The notes beneath the pieces are model-generated. The model saw nothing but the letters and a program-made list of their open reading frames with translations, was not told the DNA's origin and ran no database searches. Made by a program: the position numbers and the translations under genes. From Chitinophaga rhizophila (GTDB lineage Bacteria; Bacteroidota; Bacteroidia; Chitinophagales; Chitinophagaceae), in the NCBI RefSeq assembly GCF_019492185.1, contig NZ_JAICCF010000001.1, positions 868,001-932,000 on the forward strand: 64,000 nucleotides of DNA, in the 5' to 3' direction. Positions 35,925 through 43,933 of this stretch are shown in pieces (the stretch's first letter is position 1; the number at the start of each line of letters is the position of its first letter).

Positions 35925-36191
35925 ATGACTGTAAACGAGATATACACAATACTTTATAGCAAATCTTATTACGAAAAATCGGGGCAACATAAATTCAGAT
36001 TTCTGAATAGCTCTCTTTTTGTAGATAGGCGCGCTAATGTTCCTTTTGTTATTCATATGTTGGATGGCATTTTCTATCTGCAAGCTTTGCAGGAGATAGC
36101 CAATGAAAGTCTGTTCCGCATTGAGATGAATGGTGATGAGATCATGCTGCACAGGCTTCATGATGAGACCGTTCATTTTACGCTGGTGTAG
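35925..36191 (+). CDS. Small hypothetical protein
   Basis: 88 aa, not recognised. It is mixed alpha/beta in character (MTVNEIYTILYSKSYYEKSG... FRIEMNGDEIMLHRLHDE), soluble and without a signal. A 108-aa frame overlaps on the opposite strand (35850-36176), but the plus frame has better residue composition and its stop codon is embedded in a terminator-like inverted repeat (36182-36209), which favours it. Real but unproven. Confidence 0.5.
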   Translation: MTVNEIYTILYSKSYYEKSGQHKFRFLNSSLFVDRRANVPFVIHMLDGIFYLQALQEIANESLFRIEMNGDEIMLHRLHDETVHFTLV

Positions 36192-36209
36192 TAGTTATAC
36201 CACACCAGC
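36182..36209. terminator. Bidirectional terminator-like inverted repeat
   Basis: GCTGGTGT (36182-36189) pairs with ACACCAGC (36202-36209), and the inner bases can partly extend the stem. It overlaps the stop of the small plus-strand gene and lies 23 bp past the stop of the acyl-CoA dehydrogenase-like gene, so it could end both transcripts. Confidence 0.5.
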
Positions 36210-36231
36210 ATACTTATGCGCTGCCAGCAAC

Positions 36232-37725
36232 TTAGATAAATGCTGCCCAGTTACTATCTTCCCTATAATCATCTACCGGCGTAGCTACATTCTCTATATA
36301 TAAATTAGAGATGAGATGAGCAATATCTACTTTCATATTCCCGATACAGCTCTGTACTAGATCTGAGCGATAACCTACGTCTTCAAGTTCCAATGTGTAT
36401 CCCGTACAAATCAGTCTGCTGATAATCTTACCCAGATCTACCAGTTTCCTTTGCGTAAGCGTTTCTGTAACGTTAAAATCCAGCTGTTCTTTAAAATGAG
36501 GAGAAGCGCGTTTAGTGGTCTGGTATGCCGACAGGAAGGTATATAGATTCCTGATCTGCATACGCTTCATTTCCTTGATCACTGCTTCTGCAATCTGTGT
36601 GTATAACATTTCATTAGACCCTTCAAAGATCTGGAATGGCCGGCTATCAACAATTCCACGCCCCGCAATATGACTGATCTTATATCCGTTTGCGCCTGAC
36701 AGCTGCAAACATAACTGCGCTGATTCATGCATCAGATCTGTCACCAGCGCCTTCATACTATTTGCTTCCAGGCCTTCTGCAGCTAGATTATTTGCAATAC
36801 TGCTGATATTACTGCTTTTATAACACATGGCTGAGCAGATAGTAAAAGCTGTTTGTATACGGGACAACTGGAACTTGATGGAATCCATGGAAAAGAGGTT
36901 ACTGGCCCCTACCATCCTGTTTTTACAATGCTCCAGTGCCTCGTCCAGCATACGCCTGATAAAGCCCATGCCCATACCGGGAAACTGCATCCTGCTGCGG
37001 TGCAGTATATCGAGCATCATCTTGATACCCGTCGTCTTCTTGATCAGCTGGTGTGACTTAGGTACGGATATGTCTATGCGGTTAAGTCCATACGGAATCA
37101 TATACAGACCTAAATTGCTGAAGTAGGATTCCACAACAATATTCTGTTCCGGACGACTGTTGTCAGCCAGGAAAAAGTCTATATCTCGTGATAGATTCCC
37201 TTTTCCAATGTCCTGCCTGGCGGCGATGAGCCAAAAATTAGCCTGGCCTGTTAGCCCCTGCCAGTGCTTCATACCCTTTATGGCAAATGAGTCATCATAT
37301 TCCTGGTAGGCGGTGGTCATATTGAGGGCGTCACTACCGAAATCAGGCTCTGTGATCATTAATCCGCCCATACTTTGCTGATGAAGGAAGCTATCAAATA
37401 CCTGTTTCTTTACTGCTTCATTTCCGTATTTGGCCAGCGGTTCAAGAAACAGTGCGATATTAATACCGAAAGTCAGAGATAGCGGCAATGATTCGTATGA
37501 GGCAGCCGATAGCAAGGAAAGACATTCTTTAACAATACAACCTCGTCCACCATACTCAGCCGGTATACCTACAGATAATGGCACCATGTCCATAATATCT
37601 TTCCAGATATTATCGGGCAGTCCACGTTGCAGACTCAGTTGATTGATATCGTTTGACTCATAAAATATCTTCCTGAGTTTCTGCTCAAAATCTGCTATGA
37701 AACTATGTAGACTTGTATCCCCCAT
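36232..37725 (-). CDS. Acyl-CoA dehydrogenase family flavoprotein
   Basis: 497 aa from the Met at 37725 (MGDTSLHSF). An upstream Met (37773) is rejected because the promoter box TAACTTTG falls inside that extension. Features: N-terminal helical domain, the FAD/substrate signature MITEPDFGSDALNMTT, and FQIFEGSNEMLY near the position of the catalytic Glu and FAD contact of acyl-CoA dehydrogenases. It then has about 100 extra C-terminal residues compared with short-chain enzymes, as in very-long-chain-type or NRPS/PKS-associated members. FAD-dependent alpha,beta-dehydrogenation of an acyl thioester is expected; the substrate is unknown. No ETF or beta-oxidation genes are adjacent. Confidence 0.85.
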   Translation of the reverse strand: MGDTSLHSFIADFEQKLRKIFYESNDINQLSLQRGLPDNIWKDIMDMVPLSVGIPAEYGGRGCIVKECLSLLSAASYESLPLSLTFGINIALFLEPLAKYGNEAVKKQVFDSFLHQQSMGGLMITEPDFGSDALNMTTAYQEYDDSFAIKGMKHWQGLTGQANFWLIAARQDIGKGNLSRDIDFFLADNSRPEQNIVVESYFSNLGLYMIPYGLNRIDISVPKSHQLIKKTTGIKMMLDILHRSRMQFPGMGMGFIRRMLDEALEHCKNRMVGASNLFSMDSIKFQLSRIQTAFTICSAMCYKSSNISSIANNLAAEGLEANSMKALVTDLMHESAQLCLQLSGANGYKISHIAGRGIVDSRPFQIFEGSNEMLYTQIAEAVIKEMKRMQIRNLYTFLSAYQTTKRASPHFKEQLDFNVTETLTQRKLVDLGKIISRLICTGYTLELEDVGYRSDLVQSCIGNMKVDIAHLISNLYIENVATPVDDYREDSNWAAFI

Positions 37726-37761
37726 AAAAATTCCCTGCTTTAAATTAACGCCGTATTGCGT

Positions 37762-37789
37762 CAAAGTTACCATTTTAAAAACAAAGCAA
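37762..37789 (-). promoter_or_regulatory. Promoter of the acyl-CoA dehydrogenase-like gene
   Basis: Minus strand: TAACTTTG (37769-37762) with TTG (37789-37787) 17 bp upstream. The leader to 37725 is about 30 nt. It shows that this gene is transcribed separately from the receiver gene just upstream. Confidence 0.55.
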
Positions 37790-37802
37790 GCCGGGGCGAT
37801 AG

Positions 37803-38183
37803 CTATCGTGTATGGATATTTGAAGTTTTCATGATCAATTTTTCAATAATACTGGCTAGTGCATTAATCGAAAAGGGTTTATTTAAAATGGCGTCCGCAC
37901 CGCTTTCTTCAACAGACTCAGGCGTATAAGTCTGTGCAGTAAACAGCACAATGGGTAATTGCTTAAATAATGGATTGTTCTTTAGTTTGCGACATACTCC
38001 CCGTCCATCATACCGGCCGAGGAAAATATCCATCAACAGCAGGCCCGGCTTTTCACTCTGCAAATGCTGTTCAATATGTGCAGCATCTTTCAACGCAAGC
38101 ACTTCCATAGATCTCCGCTTTAATACTAAAGATACAGCCTCCAGTATGCTGTCATCATCATCAAGTACGATTATCTTCTGCAT
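37803..38183 (-). CDS. Single-domain response regulator (receiver only)
   Basis: 126 aa covering one receiver domain and nothing else. Acidic cluster DDDD at 8-11, phosphoacceptor D52 (LLLMDIF), T82 (VLFTAQT) and K102 (LNKPFS) are all in place, so it should be phosphorylatable. With no output domain it acts by protein contact, as a CheY/Spo0F-like relay or phosphate sink. The partner is not adjacent; the orphan PAS kinase at 31998-34703 is the nearest candidate. It may read into the acyl-CoA dehydrogenase gene 77 bp downstream, though that gene has its own promoter. Confidence 0.9.
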   Translation of the reverse strand: MQKIIVLDDDDSILEAVSLVLKRRSMEVLALKDAAHIEQHLQSEKPGLLLMDIFLGRYDGRGVCRKLKNNPLFKQLPIVLFTAQTYTPESVEESGADAILNKPFSINALASIIEKLIMKTSNIHTR

Positions 38184-38332
38184 AGTGAGTTTAACAGTTA
38201 TTCTCTTAATGGTAATAAATTGCTACAGGCATTCACATTCTGCCTACCGAATGAGGTAGTCGGCATTGAGTTATCAATTTAAAATTAGATAATCCTACTC
38301 ATATTTCTAGTAATTAACACAATAAATTTATA

Positions 38333-38402
38333 GCAGTGTTCGATGAAAATACAAATGCCGGAGAAGTAACTCCCCGGCATTTGTATTTTCATCGAACACT
38401 GC
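38333..38402. terminator. 29-bp perfect inverted repeat downstream of the SDR gene
   Basis: Arms 38333-38361 and 38374-38402 are exact complements (29 bp, 12-nt loop). The core AATGCCGG/CCGGCATT is flanked by A-rich and T-rich segments (GAAAATACAA / TTGTATTTTC), the form of a bidirectional terminator, but the match continues a further 9 bp (GCAGTGTTC). It ends 33 bp past the SDR stop. The arm length is unusual for a terminator alone. Confidence 0.75.
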
Positions 38403-38435
38403 AATTGGAAAAAGGAAATGATTCGTTGCAACTAT

Positions 38436-39227
38436 TCAGACGTTGCCATAGCTGTTAGACTGGCCACCGTCAATAGCGATAGTCTGCCCGTTTACATATG
38501 AACAATCTTCACTGAGCAGGAAAACAACCAGCTTACCTACTTCCTCTGGTAAACCAAGTCGTTTGGTTGGATTGGCAGCTGCATACTCCGCTTCTGCTGC
38601 TTTCGGATCTGACGGATTCACCTGTCGGAAAGCTTCAGCTACCATCGGGGTAAGTATTGCACCCGGAGCGATAGCATTGGTCTGAATACCAAAACGACCA
38701 TATTCCAATGCAGCATTTTTAGTAATTCCTGATACCGCATGTTTCGTTGCCACATAGGGTGTCTGATTCATTACGCCTCTGATACCTCCCACGGAAGCTA
38801 CATTCACAATTCTACCATAAGACTGCTGCTGCATGATGGGAATGATATATCTCATACCATAATAGACGCCCATCAGGTTAATATCTACTACCTTTTTAAA
38901 TACATCCAGGTCATACTCTACCATCGATGCCTGCCTTCCTTCGATACCTGCATTATTGTAAAAACCATGAATGGTACCAAATTCCCTTACAGTTTCATCT
39001 ACATACTTCTTCACTGCTACTTCATCAGAAACATCCGCTACTACTGTCAGTATCCTGGTATCCGGATATTGCTGCAAGATGTCGCTTTTTGCCTTTTCCA
39101 GAGATTCACCATTATAGTCTACGAGGGATAATATTGCGCCGTTCTTCGCTGATTCCAATGCTGCTGCATAACCAAGACCCATTGCTGCTCCTGTGATTAC
39201 AATTACTCTATCTTTTAAACGTCCCAT
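38436..39227 (-). CDS. Classical short-chain dehydrogenase/reductase
   Basis: 263 aa. Rossmann motif TGAAMGLG at 12-19, Asp37 at the end of beta2 (favours NAD), NNAG at 91-94, catalytic Ser145, Tyr158 and Lys162 (YVATK), and a C-terminal VNGQTIAIDGGQS typical of this family. Cytosolic NAD(P)-dependent alcohol/ketone oxidoreductase; the substrate cannot be named. It lies 216 bp downstream of the AraC-type regulator on the same strand. A 21-bp-spaced direct repeat between them suggests that the regulator controls it. Confidence 0.92.
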   Translation of the reverse strand: MGRLKDRVIVITGAAMGLGYAAALESAKNGAILSLVDYNGESLEKAKSDILQQYPDTRILTVVADVSDEVAVKKYVDETVREFGTIHGFYNNAGIEGRQASMVEYDLDVFKKVVDINLMGVYYGMRYIIPIMQQQSYGRIVNVASVGGIRGVMNQTPYVATKHAVSGITKNAALEYGRFGIQTNAIAPGAILTPMVAEAFRQVNPSDPKAAEAEYAAANPTKRLGLPEEVGKLVVFLLSEDCSYVNGQTIAIDGGQSNSYGNV

Positions 39228-39397
39228 CTATATAAGTTTTTAATGTGTGAAATAATACCTGACCTGTGCAGAGGATGCGCCACGTGATTTCATCCCCCTA
39301 GCGATCGACCGATCCACATTGTCTGATTCGGAAAATTGTAGTACCAGATAATCTGCCCGGTGATAGTCTAAGTTCCCTAAAAAAGCACCGGAAACAC

Positions 39398-39429
39398 AGC
39401 ACAATCTGCACGACCATTAGCACAATCTG
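39398..39429. promoter_or_regulatory. Candidate AraC-type operator (direct repeat, 21-bp period)
   Basis: AGCACAATCTG occurs at 39398-39408 and again at 39419-39429, exactly 21 bp apart, in the gap between the AraC-type gene and the SDR gene. Two half-sites on one DNA face two turns apart is the arrangement bound by AraC-family dimers. It is about 170 bp upstream of the SDR start and just past the regulator stop. Confidence 0.5.
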
Positions 39430-39443
39430 AACATCTGAGCGTA

Positions 39444-40283
39444 TTACAGTGTCTGTAAACGCGGACTTTCTTTTTCTCTGAACTGTTCCGGAGTGATACC
39501 AGTATGTTTTTTAAAGAACCTGGCAAAATAGGACTGATCGGCGAAGCCCAGCTGATACGCAATTTCTTTTACAGACATTTCTCCATGAAACAATGCACGT
39601 TTGGCTTCAATCAGTAAAAGCTGGTATAACAACTGACTGATGGTCATCCCTGTTTTCCCGCGCAGAATTTCATTGATGCGTTTTGTCGTAAGTCCCAGTT
39701 GCTGCGCATAAAATCCGGCAGAACGTTCTTCTGTAAAATGCGTCTGCAGCAGCGCATACAACTTGCTGATGCGGCTGTCTTCTCCGGCTGTGTAAGAAAG
39801 TTGATGGCTAGCAAACCGGTATAGATGCCACAGGAAAGCCGTAGTATATTTCAGCAGCAAAGTAAGATCTGACACACCGTTATTTTCAAGTACGATAAGA
39901 TTGAAAAGATGGGTCAGGGGTACACACATATCAGGCGGCACGATAATACCCCTATTGTCAAAAGGAAGAAATAATTGCCGGAGGAACGGTTCTTCTATGC
40001 GATGAAAGAAGGCAGCAGAAAAGACAATGATATTCGCTTTAGGACGGACTTCGGCAGGAATAGCATGTACCTGATGCTGACCTAGCAGATAAATAGTATG
40101 TTTCCTGACCGGGTAAGGTTCAAAATCTATAAAATGAACATCCGCATCTTCAGTGAACCAGATAACCGCATAAAAATCGATCCGGTGACTGGACCAATGC
40201 TCACCGAATGCGGTACGCTGGTCTGAAGCCAGAAACGGCAGTTCCGGCAATGTATGCAAAGGAATATCGCTGGAATTTTTCAT
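39444..40283 (-). CDS. AraC family transcriptional regulator
   Basis: 279 aa: a cupin-like N-terminal ligand domain (about 15-150, with LLGQHQVHAIP) and a C-terminal double helix-turn-helix (about 175-275). The hallmark MSVKEIAYQLGFADQSYFARFFKKHTGITPEQFRE region spans the second HTH. It is predicted to sense a small molecule and control the SDR gene downstream (216 bp, same strand). No membrane segment. The inducer is unknown. Confidence 0.92.
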   Translation of the reverse strand: MKNSSDIPLHTLPELPFLASDQRTAFGEHWSSHRIDFYAVIWFTEDADVHFIDFEPYPVRKHTIYLLGQHQVHAIPAEVRPKANIIVFSAAFFHRIEEPFLRQLFLPFDNRGIIVPPDMCVPLTHLFNLIVLENNGVSDLTLLLKYTTAFLWHLYRFASHQLSYTAGEDSRISKLYALLQTHFTEERSAGFYAQQLGLTTKRINEILRGKTGMTISQLLYQLLLIEAKRALFHGEMSVKEIAYQLGFADQSYFARFFKKHTGITPEQFREKESPRLQTL

Positions 40284-40378
40284 TGACTGCTGGTTGGGAA
40301 GCCGAAGGTAAATAATTACACGGAAATTGGTGACTGCCGCACAGACATTACCGGATCAACATCTCCTGTTAATACAGA

Positions 40379-41110
40379 TTATGGAAACTTGCTGATGTTA
40401 TTGCCTACCAGGTCATACAGACGTTCTATCAGGAGCACTCTTTGAGACAGAAACGTACTTTCACATTCCTGAAAGCTAACATCTTTAGCTAATGCATTTG
40501 CTGCTGTAATGTAGTTCTCAATCGCAATCTCCGCATCATAGTCATTAAAAATAGAAGTCCGTATATCTGCCGCACGTTCAAGCACCTGAGCCAGTGCTGG
40601 AAGTGCTAACACTTCTTCTACATGTGTAGTAATGGTCGTCAGCTCAAAAGTTAACCCTATATCGAAGCCCTCGTAGTCCGTATAACATAACCAATCCATT
40701 ACCACAAGCAGGCAGCATACTTCACGCGGCACGTTATGCACATCCTTTAATTCCAAATGTTTATTAAGATCTATATGATATGCTTTTCTAACAGTATCAA
40801 CGATGCGCTCTAAAGCAAATTCTTTATTACCGTGACGCCTATAAATACGTTCTGTCAATGAGAAGCGCTCCTCATTGATTGCCTGCAAGGCAGCATCCAC
40901 ATGATAGCGCTGCTGATGCAAGTGCATTAATGCAATATCCGGCTCGATGCCGGTCTTATTTACCACCATTTTGAGCATTTCTTCCTTGAATATTTGCTCA
41001 GCAAGATCAATATCATTATCTGTCTGTTTCAGCAACCGCAAACCGTCCGAAAGTCCTATAGGGACTCGCTGCCTTAAGAGGGTTACCTGCTGTTGACTCA
41101 CTTTGTTCAT
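40379..41110 (-). CDS. Hypothetical protein with UBA/EF-Ts-N-like repeats
   Basis: 243 aa, cytosolic, helical. Residues about 6-50 (VTLLRQRVPIGLSDGLRLLKQTDNDIDLAEQIF) strongly recall the UBA-like N-terminal domain of elongation factor Ts (xLRxxTGxGxxDCKxAL...GDxxxA). A second, weaker copy (about 47-85, VNKTGIEPDIALMHLHQQRYHVDAALQAI) follows. The rest (90-243) is an all-helical domain that I do not recognise. There is no EF-Ts core, so this is not EF-Ts itself. Possible ribosome/nascent-chain or protein-protein binding role; inference only. Confidence 0.75.
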   Translation of the reverse strand: MNKVSQQQVTLLRQRVPIGLSDGLRLLKQTDNDIDLAEQIFKEEMLKMVVNKTGIEPDIALMHLHQQRYHVDAALQAINEERFSLTERIYRRHGNKEFALERIVDTVRKAYHIDLNKHLELKDVHNVPREVCCLLVVMDWLCYTDYEGFDIGLTFELTTITTHVEEVLALPALAQVLERAADIRTSIFNDYDAEIAIENYITAANALAKDVSFQECESTFLSQRVLLIERLYDLVGNNISKFP

Positions 41111-41267
41111 TTTTTATCTCTTATTCCGGATATCTGATTTATTCAAACATAAACTAATATTTGCCAATGTAGGCATTTTACCAAACTAATACTTCAAACT
41201 GCCTTTTGAAGTCTGAAAGGACGGAATACTCCGTCTGCACAAAGGCTGCTTTTTACGCCCAACTATG

Positions 41268-41275
41268 TACCTTTG
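41268..41275 (+). promoter_or_regulatory. Candidate -7 box of the GNAT gene
   Basis: TACCTTTG matches the -7 consensus, about 97 bp upstream of the ATG at 41372. No clear -33 TTG is found at the preferred distance. Confidence 0.4.
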
Positions 41276-41371
41276 CTATTTATTTCGGTGAATTGATCAT
41301 GGTAGCCAACGACGACAACACGTCAATGGTGTATCATTAAGTGTTGTATTATAACTAAACAGACTAAGCAA

Positions 41372-41887
41372 ATGGCATACGCATTCAGAAAAGCAGTAGC
41401 GGCAGATGAGGCCCGTATATGGGAAATTCTGCAACAGGCAATCTCACGCAGAAAAGCAGATGGCAGCAAACAATGGCAGGACGGATATCCGAATCCTGAA
41501 GTGGTCAGGAATGATGTAGAAACAGGAGTCGGTTTTGTGTTAACAGACGGTGATACGATTGTTGGCTATGCCGCAGTTTTGATAAACGACGAACCAACTT
41601 ATGCAGATATTGAAGGAAAATGGCTGACGAATGGAGATTTCGTAGTTGTTCACCGGGTAGCAGTGTCAGAGCAGCATGTGGGCAAAGGTTTATCCGGAAA
41701 AATGATGGAGGCAGTGGAAGCATATGCTATAGAAAATAATGTGTTTAGCGTAAAGGTTGATACCAACTTTGATAATCCGGCAATGATGCGCATCTTTGAG
41801 AAGTTGGGTTATCAGTATTGCGGAGAAGTGTACTTCAGAGGTTCAGCGAGAAGAGCATATGAGAAGGTACTGTCAAAGCCATCCTAA
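41372..41887 (+). CDS. GNAT family N-acetyltransferase
   Basis: 171 aa. The GNAT core is visible: VVHRVAVSEQHVGKGLSGKMMEAVEAYA, with the R/QxxGxG/A-like acetyl-CoA loop (QHVGKG), then DTNFDNPAMMRIFEKLGYQYCGEVYF, the usual beta6-alpha4 end in which a Tyr follows KLG. It transfers an acetyl group from acetyl-CoA to an amine; the substrate is unknown. Single gene between divergent and convergent neighbours, followed by a terminator hairpin at 41905. Confidence 0.9.
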   Translation: MAYAFRKAVAADEARIWEILQQAISRRKADGSKQWQDGYPNPEVVRNDVETGVGFVLTDGDTIVGYAAVLINDEPTYADIEGKWLTNGDFVVVHRVAVSEQHVGKGLSGKMMEAVEAYAIENNVFSVKVDTNFDNPAMMRIFEKLGYQYCGEVYFRGSARRAYEKVLSKPS

Positions 41888-41904
41888 AAAGGCAATTGCA
41901 GCAC

Positions 41905-41939
41905 AAAAAGCCGGAGGGATAACTCCTGCGGCTTTCTTT
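41905..41939 (+). terminator. Rho-independent terminator after the GNAT gene
   Basis: AAAAAGCCG-GAG... pairs with CTCCTGCGGCTTT, followed by CTTT. Stem with one bulge and T-rich 3' side, 18 bp past the stop. Confidence 0.7.
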
Positions 41940-42318
41940 AATCTTTCACTTGAGAAGTTTGTAAAAAATAAAAATAATTTTCCCGGCATTGATCATTTTA
42001 TGTTAAAACTTTACTAAGTTCGCATTCGTTAACCATTAACTACTTTAGATGTAGCCCTTTACCTGAAATCGTGATTGTTTGGCCCGGTTTACCAATTCAT
42101 TATCAGTTTAATCAGCTTTAATATGAAGACATGATTCTTTATCCATGACAGTGCATACTAATGCCCTGGTCTTATCTGTAGCTATTTCTATCAACATATA
42201 ACATAACTATTCCCGGCAGTGATAAACGCTGCTCCTATACTTTATTGCCTGTAAAAACACAGCGCAGGCAATCCATCATGTTTATTAAATCTCTTTCACC
42301 TCAAAAACAAATGCATCC
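41940..42318. other. Intergenic region before the lipoprotein gene
   Basis: About 380 bp of A+T-rich DNA, with no supportable gene and no consensus -7 box in good context. Presumably carries the promoter and leader of the lipoprotein gene at 42319. Confidence 0.4.
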
Positions 42319-43266
42319 ATGAGAAAGTTGCTATTGGCAGTCGCAGTACTGTCCGTATCCCTGTTCGCCTGTAAAAAAGACACAGTGCCATCTGCGCCTA
42401 ATCCACCCGCTAACAGTGGTGAGAAATTTCCGGTGAACTTCAGCGTTACCGGCTTCCTACACAAGCTGGAACAACTGCCCGATCCCGGAGGCCGAAACGG
42501 CGGTACTACCAATGGTCTCAGAGACACTGCACTGGCTGGAAAAGTTTCTCACCTCTACTTCCTGCTTTATACAGATATGGGGCAGTATGTAAAGATGGTC
42601 TATCAGAACGCAGCGGATACCGCTACTGATTTTGGTACACTGGTGGATACACTTCCAGCTAACCGCTACATGATCTCCCTTATTGCATCTACAGGACCAG
42701 TGCAGATACTGGATACGACCTATTTTTACGGTCTGAGATTGCGTATTCCTGAGTCATCTTCGCCTGATGAGCAGGCATCAGATCCAGACATATTTGTTGG
42801 AAATAACAGCTTTACTGTGACCGGCTATGGTCAGACGCAGACTATTCCATTGTGGCCTAACCGTATCATGGGTAAGGTTGAAGTGAATATACTGGATGCG
42901 CCTGCGCCAGGCTGGCCCGGCGATACCAGTGTGCAAGTATATGCTTCTCCTGCATTCCGTAGCACGAGTGTGTATTACAATTCATTTGACGAGCCGTTCC
43001 TGGATCCTGGAAAGCTGCTGAAACGGAATAGCCGCACTAATTTTTCTACACACTTGTTGAATCCTTACAGCGAAGTGACTGTAACAATCATTTACTCTGA
43101 TAAAGTTACCGGTGAGCGCAAAAGAAAAGATATGCGTTATGTACCATATTCCCGTGGTTACAGAACGCTGATGTCCGGAAACATATATGCACCATTAGGC
43201 GGCGGTACCGGCTTCGCCATTTCGCTGGACACGACATGGAATCAGTTTCCTGAAATACCATTTTAA
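42319..43266 (+). CDS. Lipoprotein of unknown function
   Basis: 315 aa. Lipoprotein signal MRKLLLAVAVLSVSLFAC (Cys18) followed by KKD, then a Pro-rich linker and a beta-rich domain with many Thr/Tyr/Asn residues. The acidic context at +2/+3 is not clearly a surface-export signal, so outer-membrane attachment is likely but the facing is uncertain. The alternating beta pattern is compatible with fimbrillin-like (FimA/Mfa) sandwich proteins of Bacteroidota, but no signature clinches it. It stands alone between terminators. Confidence 0.75.
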   Translation: MRKLLLAVAVLSVSLFACKKDTVPSAPNPPANSGEKFPVNFSVTGFLHKLEQLPDPGGRNGGTTNGLRDTALAGKVSHLYFLLYTDMGQYVKMVYQNAADTATDFGTLVDTLPANRYMISLIASTGPVQILDTTYFYGLRLRIPESSSPDEQASDPDIFVGNNSFTVTGYGQTQTIPLWPNRIMGKVEVNILDAPAPGWPGDTSVQVYASPAFRSTSVYYNSFDEPFLDPGKLLKRNSRTNFSTHLLNPYSEVTVTIIYSDKVTGERKRKDMRYVPYSRGYRTLMSGNIYAPLGGGTGFAISLDTTWNQFPEIPF

Positions 43267-43283
43267 GCAGGTATTATCCCATG

Positions 43284-43332
43284 CAAATAAACAGAAAAGA
43301 CAGGACGATGGCCTGTCTTTTCTGTTTATTTG
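43284..43332. terminator. Bidirectional terminator, 21-bp perfect stem
   Basis: Arms 43284-43304 and 43312-43332 are exact complements with a 7-nt loop. The GACAGG/CCTGTC core is enclosed by A-rich and T-rich flanks. It serves the lipoprotein gene on the plus strand and MsrB (stop at 43396) on the minus strand. Confidence 0.85.
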
Positions 43333-43395
43333 GCAGTAAGCCGTTTGCATAAGTAGTCATCATTATTCCTACCGGAAAATTAACACAGTTCAATC

Positions 43396-43911
43396 TTACT
43401 TCAATCCCGGTTCAAAATCCAATGAAACGGAGTTCATACAAAAGCGCTTATAAGTTGGTGCTGGTCCGTCGTCAAAGATGTGTCCCAGATGAGAATTACA
43501 CCTGGCACATTCTACTTCAACACGGTGCATACCGTAGGAATTATCATCTTTATAAATAACACTGTTTTCCCTTTCCGGCTCAAAGAAACTTGGCCATCCG
43601 CAGCTGCTGGCAAACTTTGCATCCGAGCGAAACAGTTTATTGCCACAAACAGCGCAATAATATGTACCCTTAACATCAGCATCCCAGTATTTACCTGTGA
43701 AGGCTCGTTCTGTACCCTGTTCCCTGGCTACATTATAAAGGTCAGATGGCAGTATCTTCTTCCATTCAGCGTTACTGACGTTTATATGAGTTGTGTCTGT
43801 ACGTGAGTAGTATGGATTGTTTTCCCTGTTCATATCTTTCTTCTTTTGTGCATTTCCCTGACATGCTGTAAGCAACAGGGCAAAAAATGCTATAACAAAA
43901 CCTGCTTTCAT
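43396..43911 (-). CDS. msrB: Peptide-methionine (R)-S-oxide reductase MsrB, lipoprotein form
   Basis: 171 aa. Lipobox LLTAC (Cys17) implies anchoring outside the cytoplasm. The MsrB domain has two zinc CxxC pairs (CAVC and CARC), SSCGWPSFF, and the catalytic RFCMNS motif near the C-terminus. It reduces methionine-R-sulfoxide in exported proteins. The gene follows msrA by 22 bp on the same strand, so the two stereospecific enzymes are made together as an envelope repair system. Confidence 0.95.
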   Translation of the reverse strand: MKAGFVIAFFALLLTACQGNAQKKKDMNRENNPYYSRTDTTHINVSNAEWKKILPSDLYNVAREQGTERAFTGKYWDADVKGTYYCAVCGNKLFRSDAKFASSCGWPSFFEPERENSVIYKDDNSYGMHRVEVECARCNSHLGHIFDDGPAPTYKRFCMNSVSLDFEPGLK

Positions 43912-43933
43912 TTTCGTATGATTTAAACAAACA

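Noticed and set aside
35850-36176. A 108-codon minus-strand frame opposite the small hypothetical gene
   Set aside because: Its residue composition is less protein-like than the plus frame, and the terminator-like repeat at 36182-36209 fits the plus gene's stop better. Some doubt remains.
40379-41110. Elongation factor Ts
   Set aside because: Only the UBA-like N-terminal pattern is present. The EF-Ts core dimerisation domains are missing.
41796-42017. A 73-codon plus frame overlapping the end of the GNAT gene
   Set aside because: It starts inside the GNAT gene in another frame and runs through its terminator hairpin.
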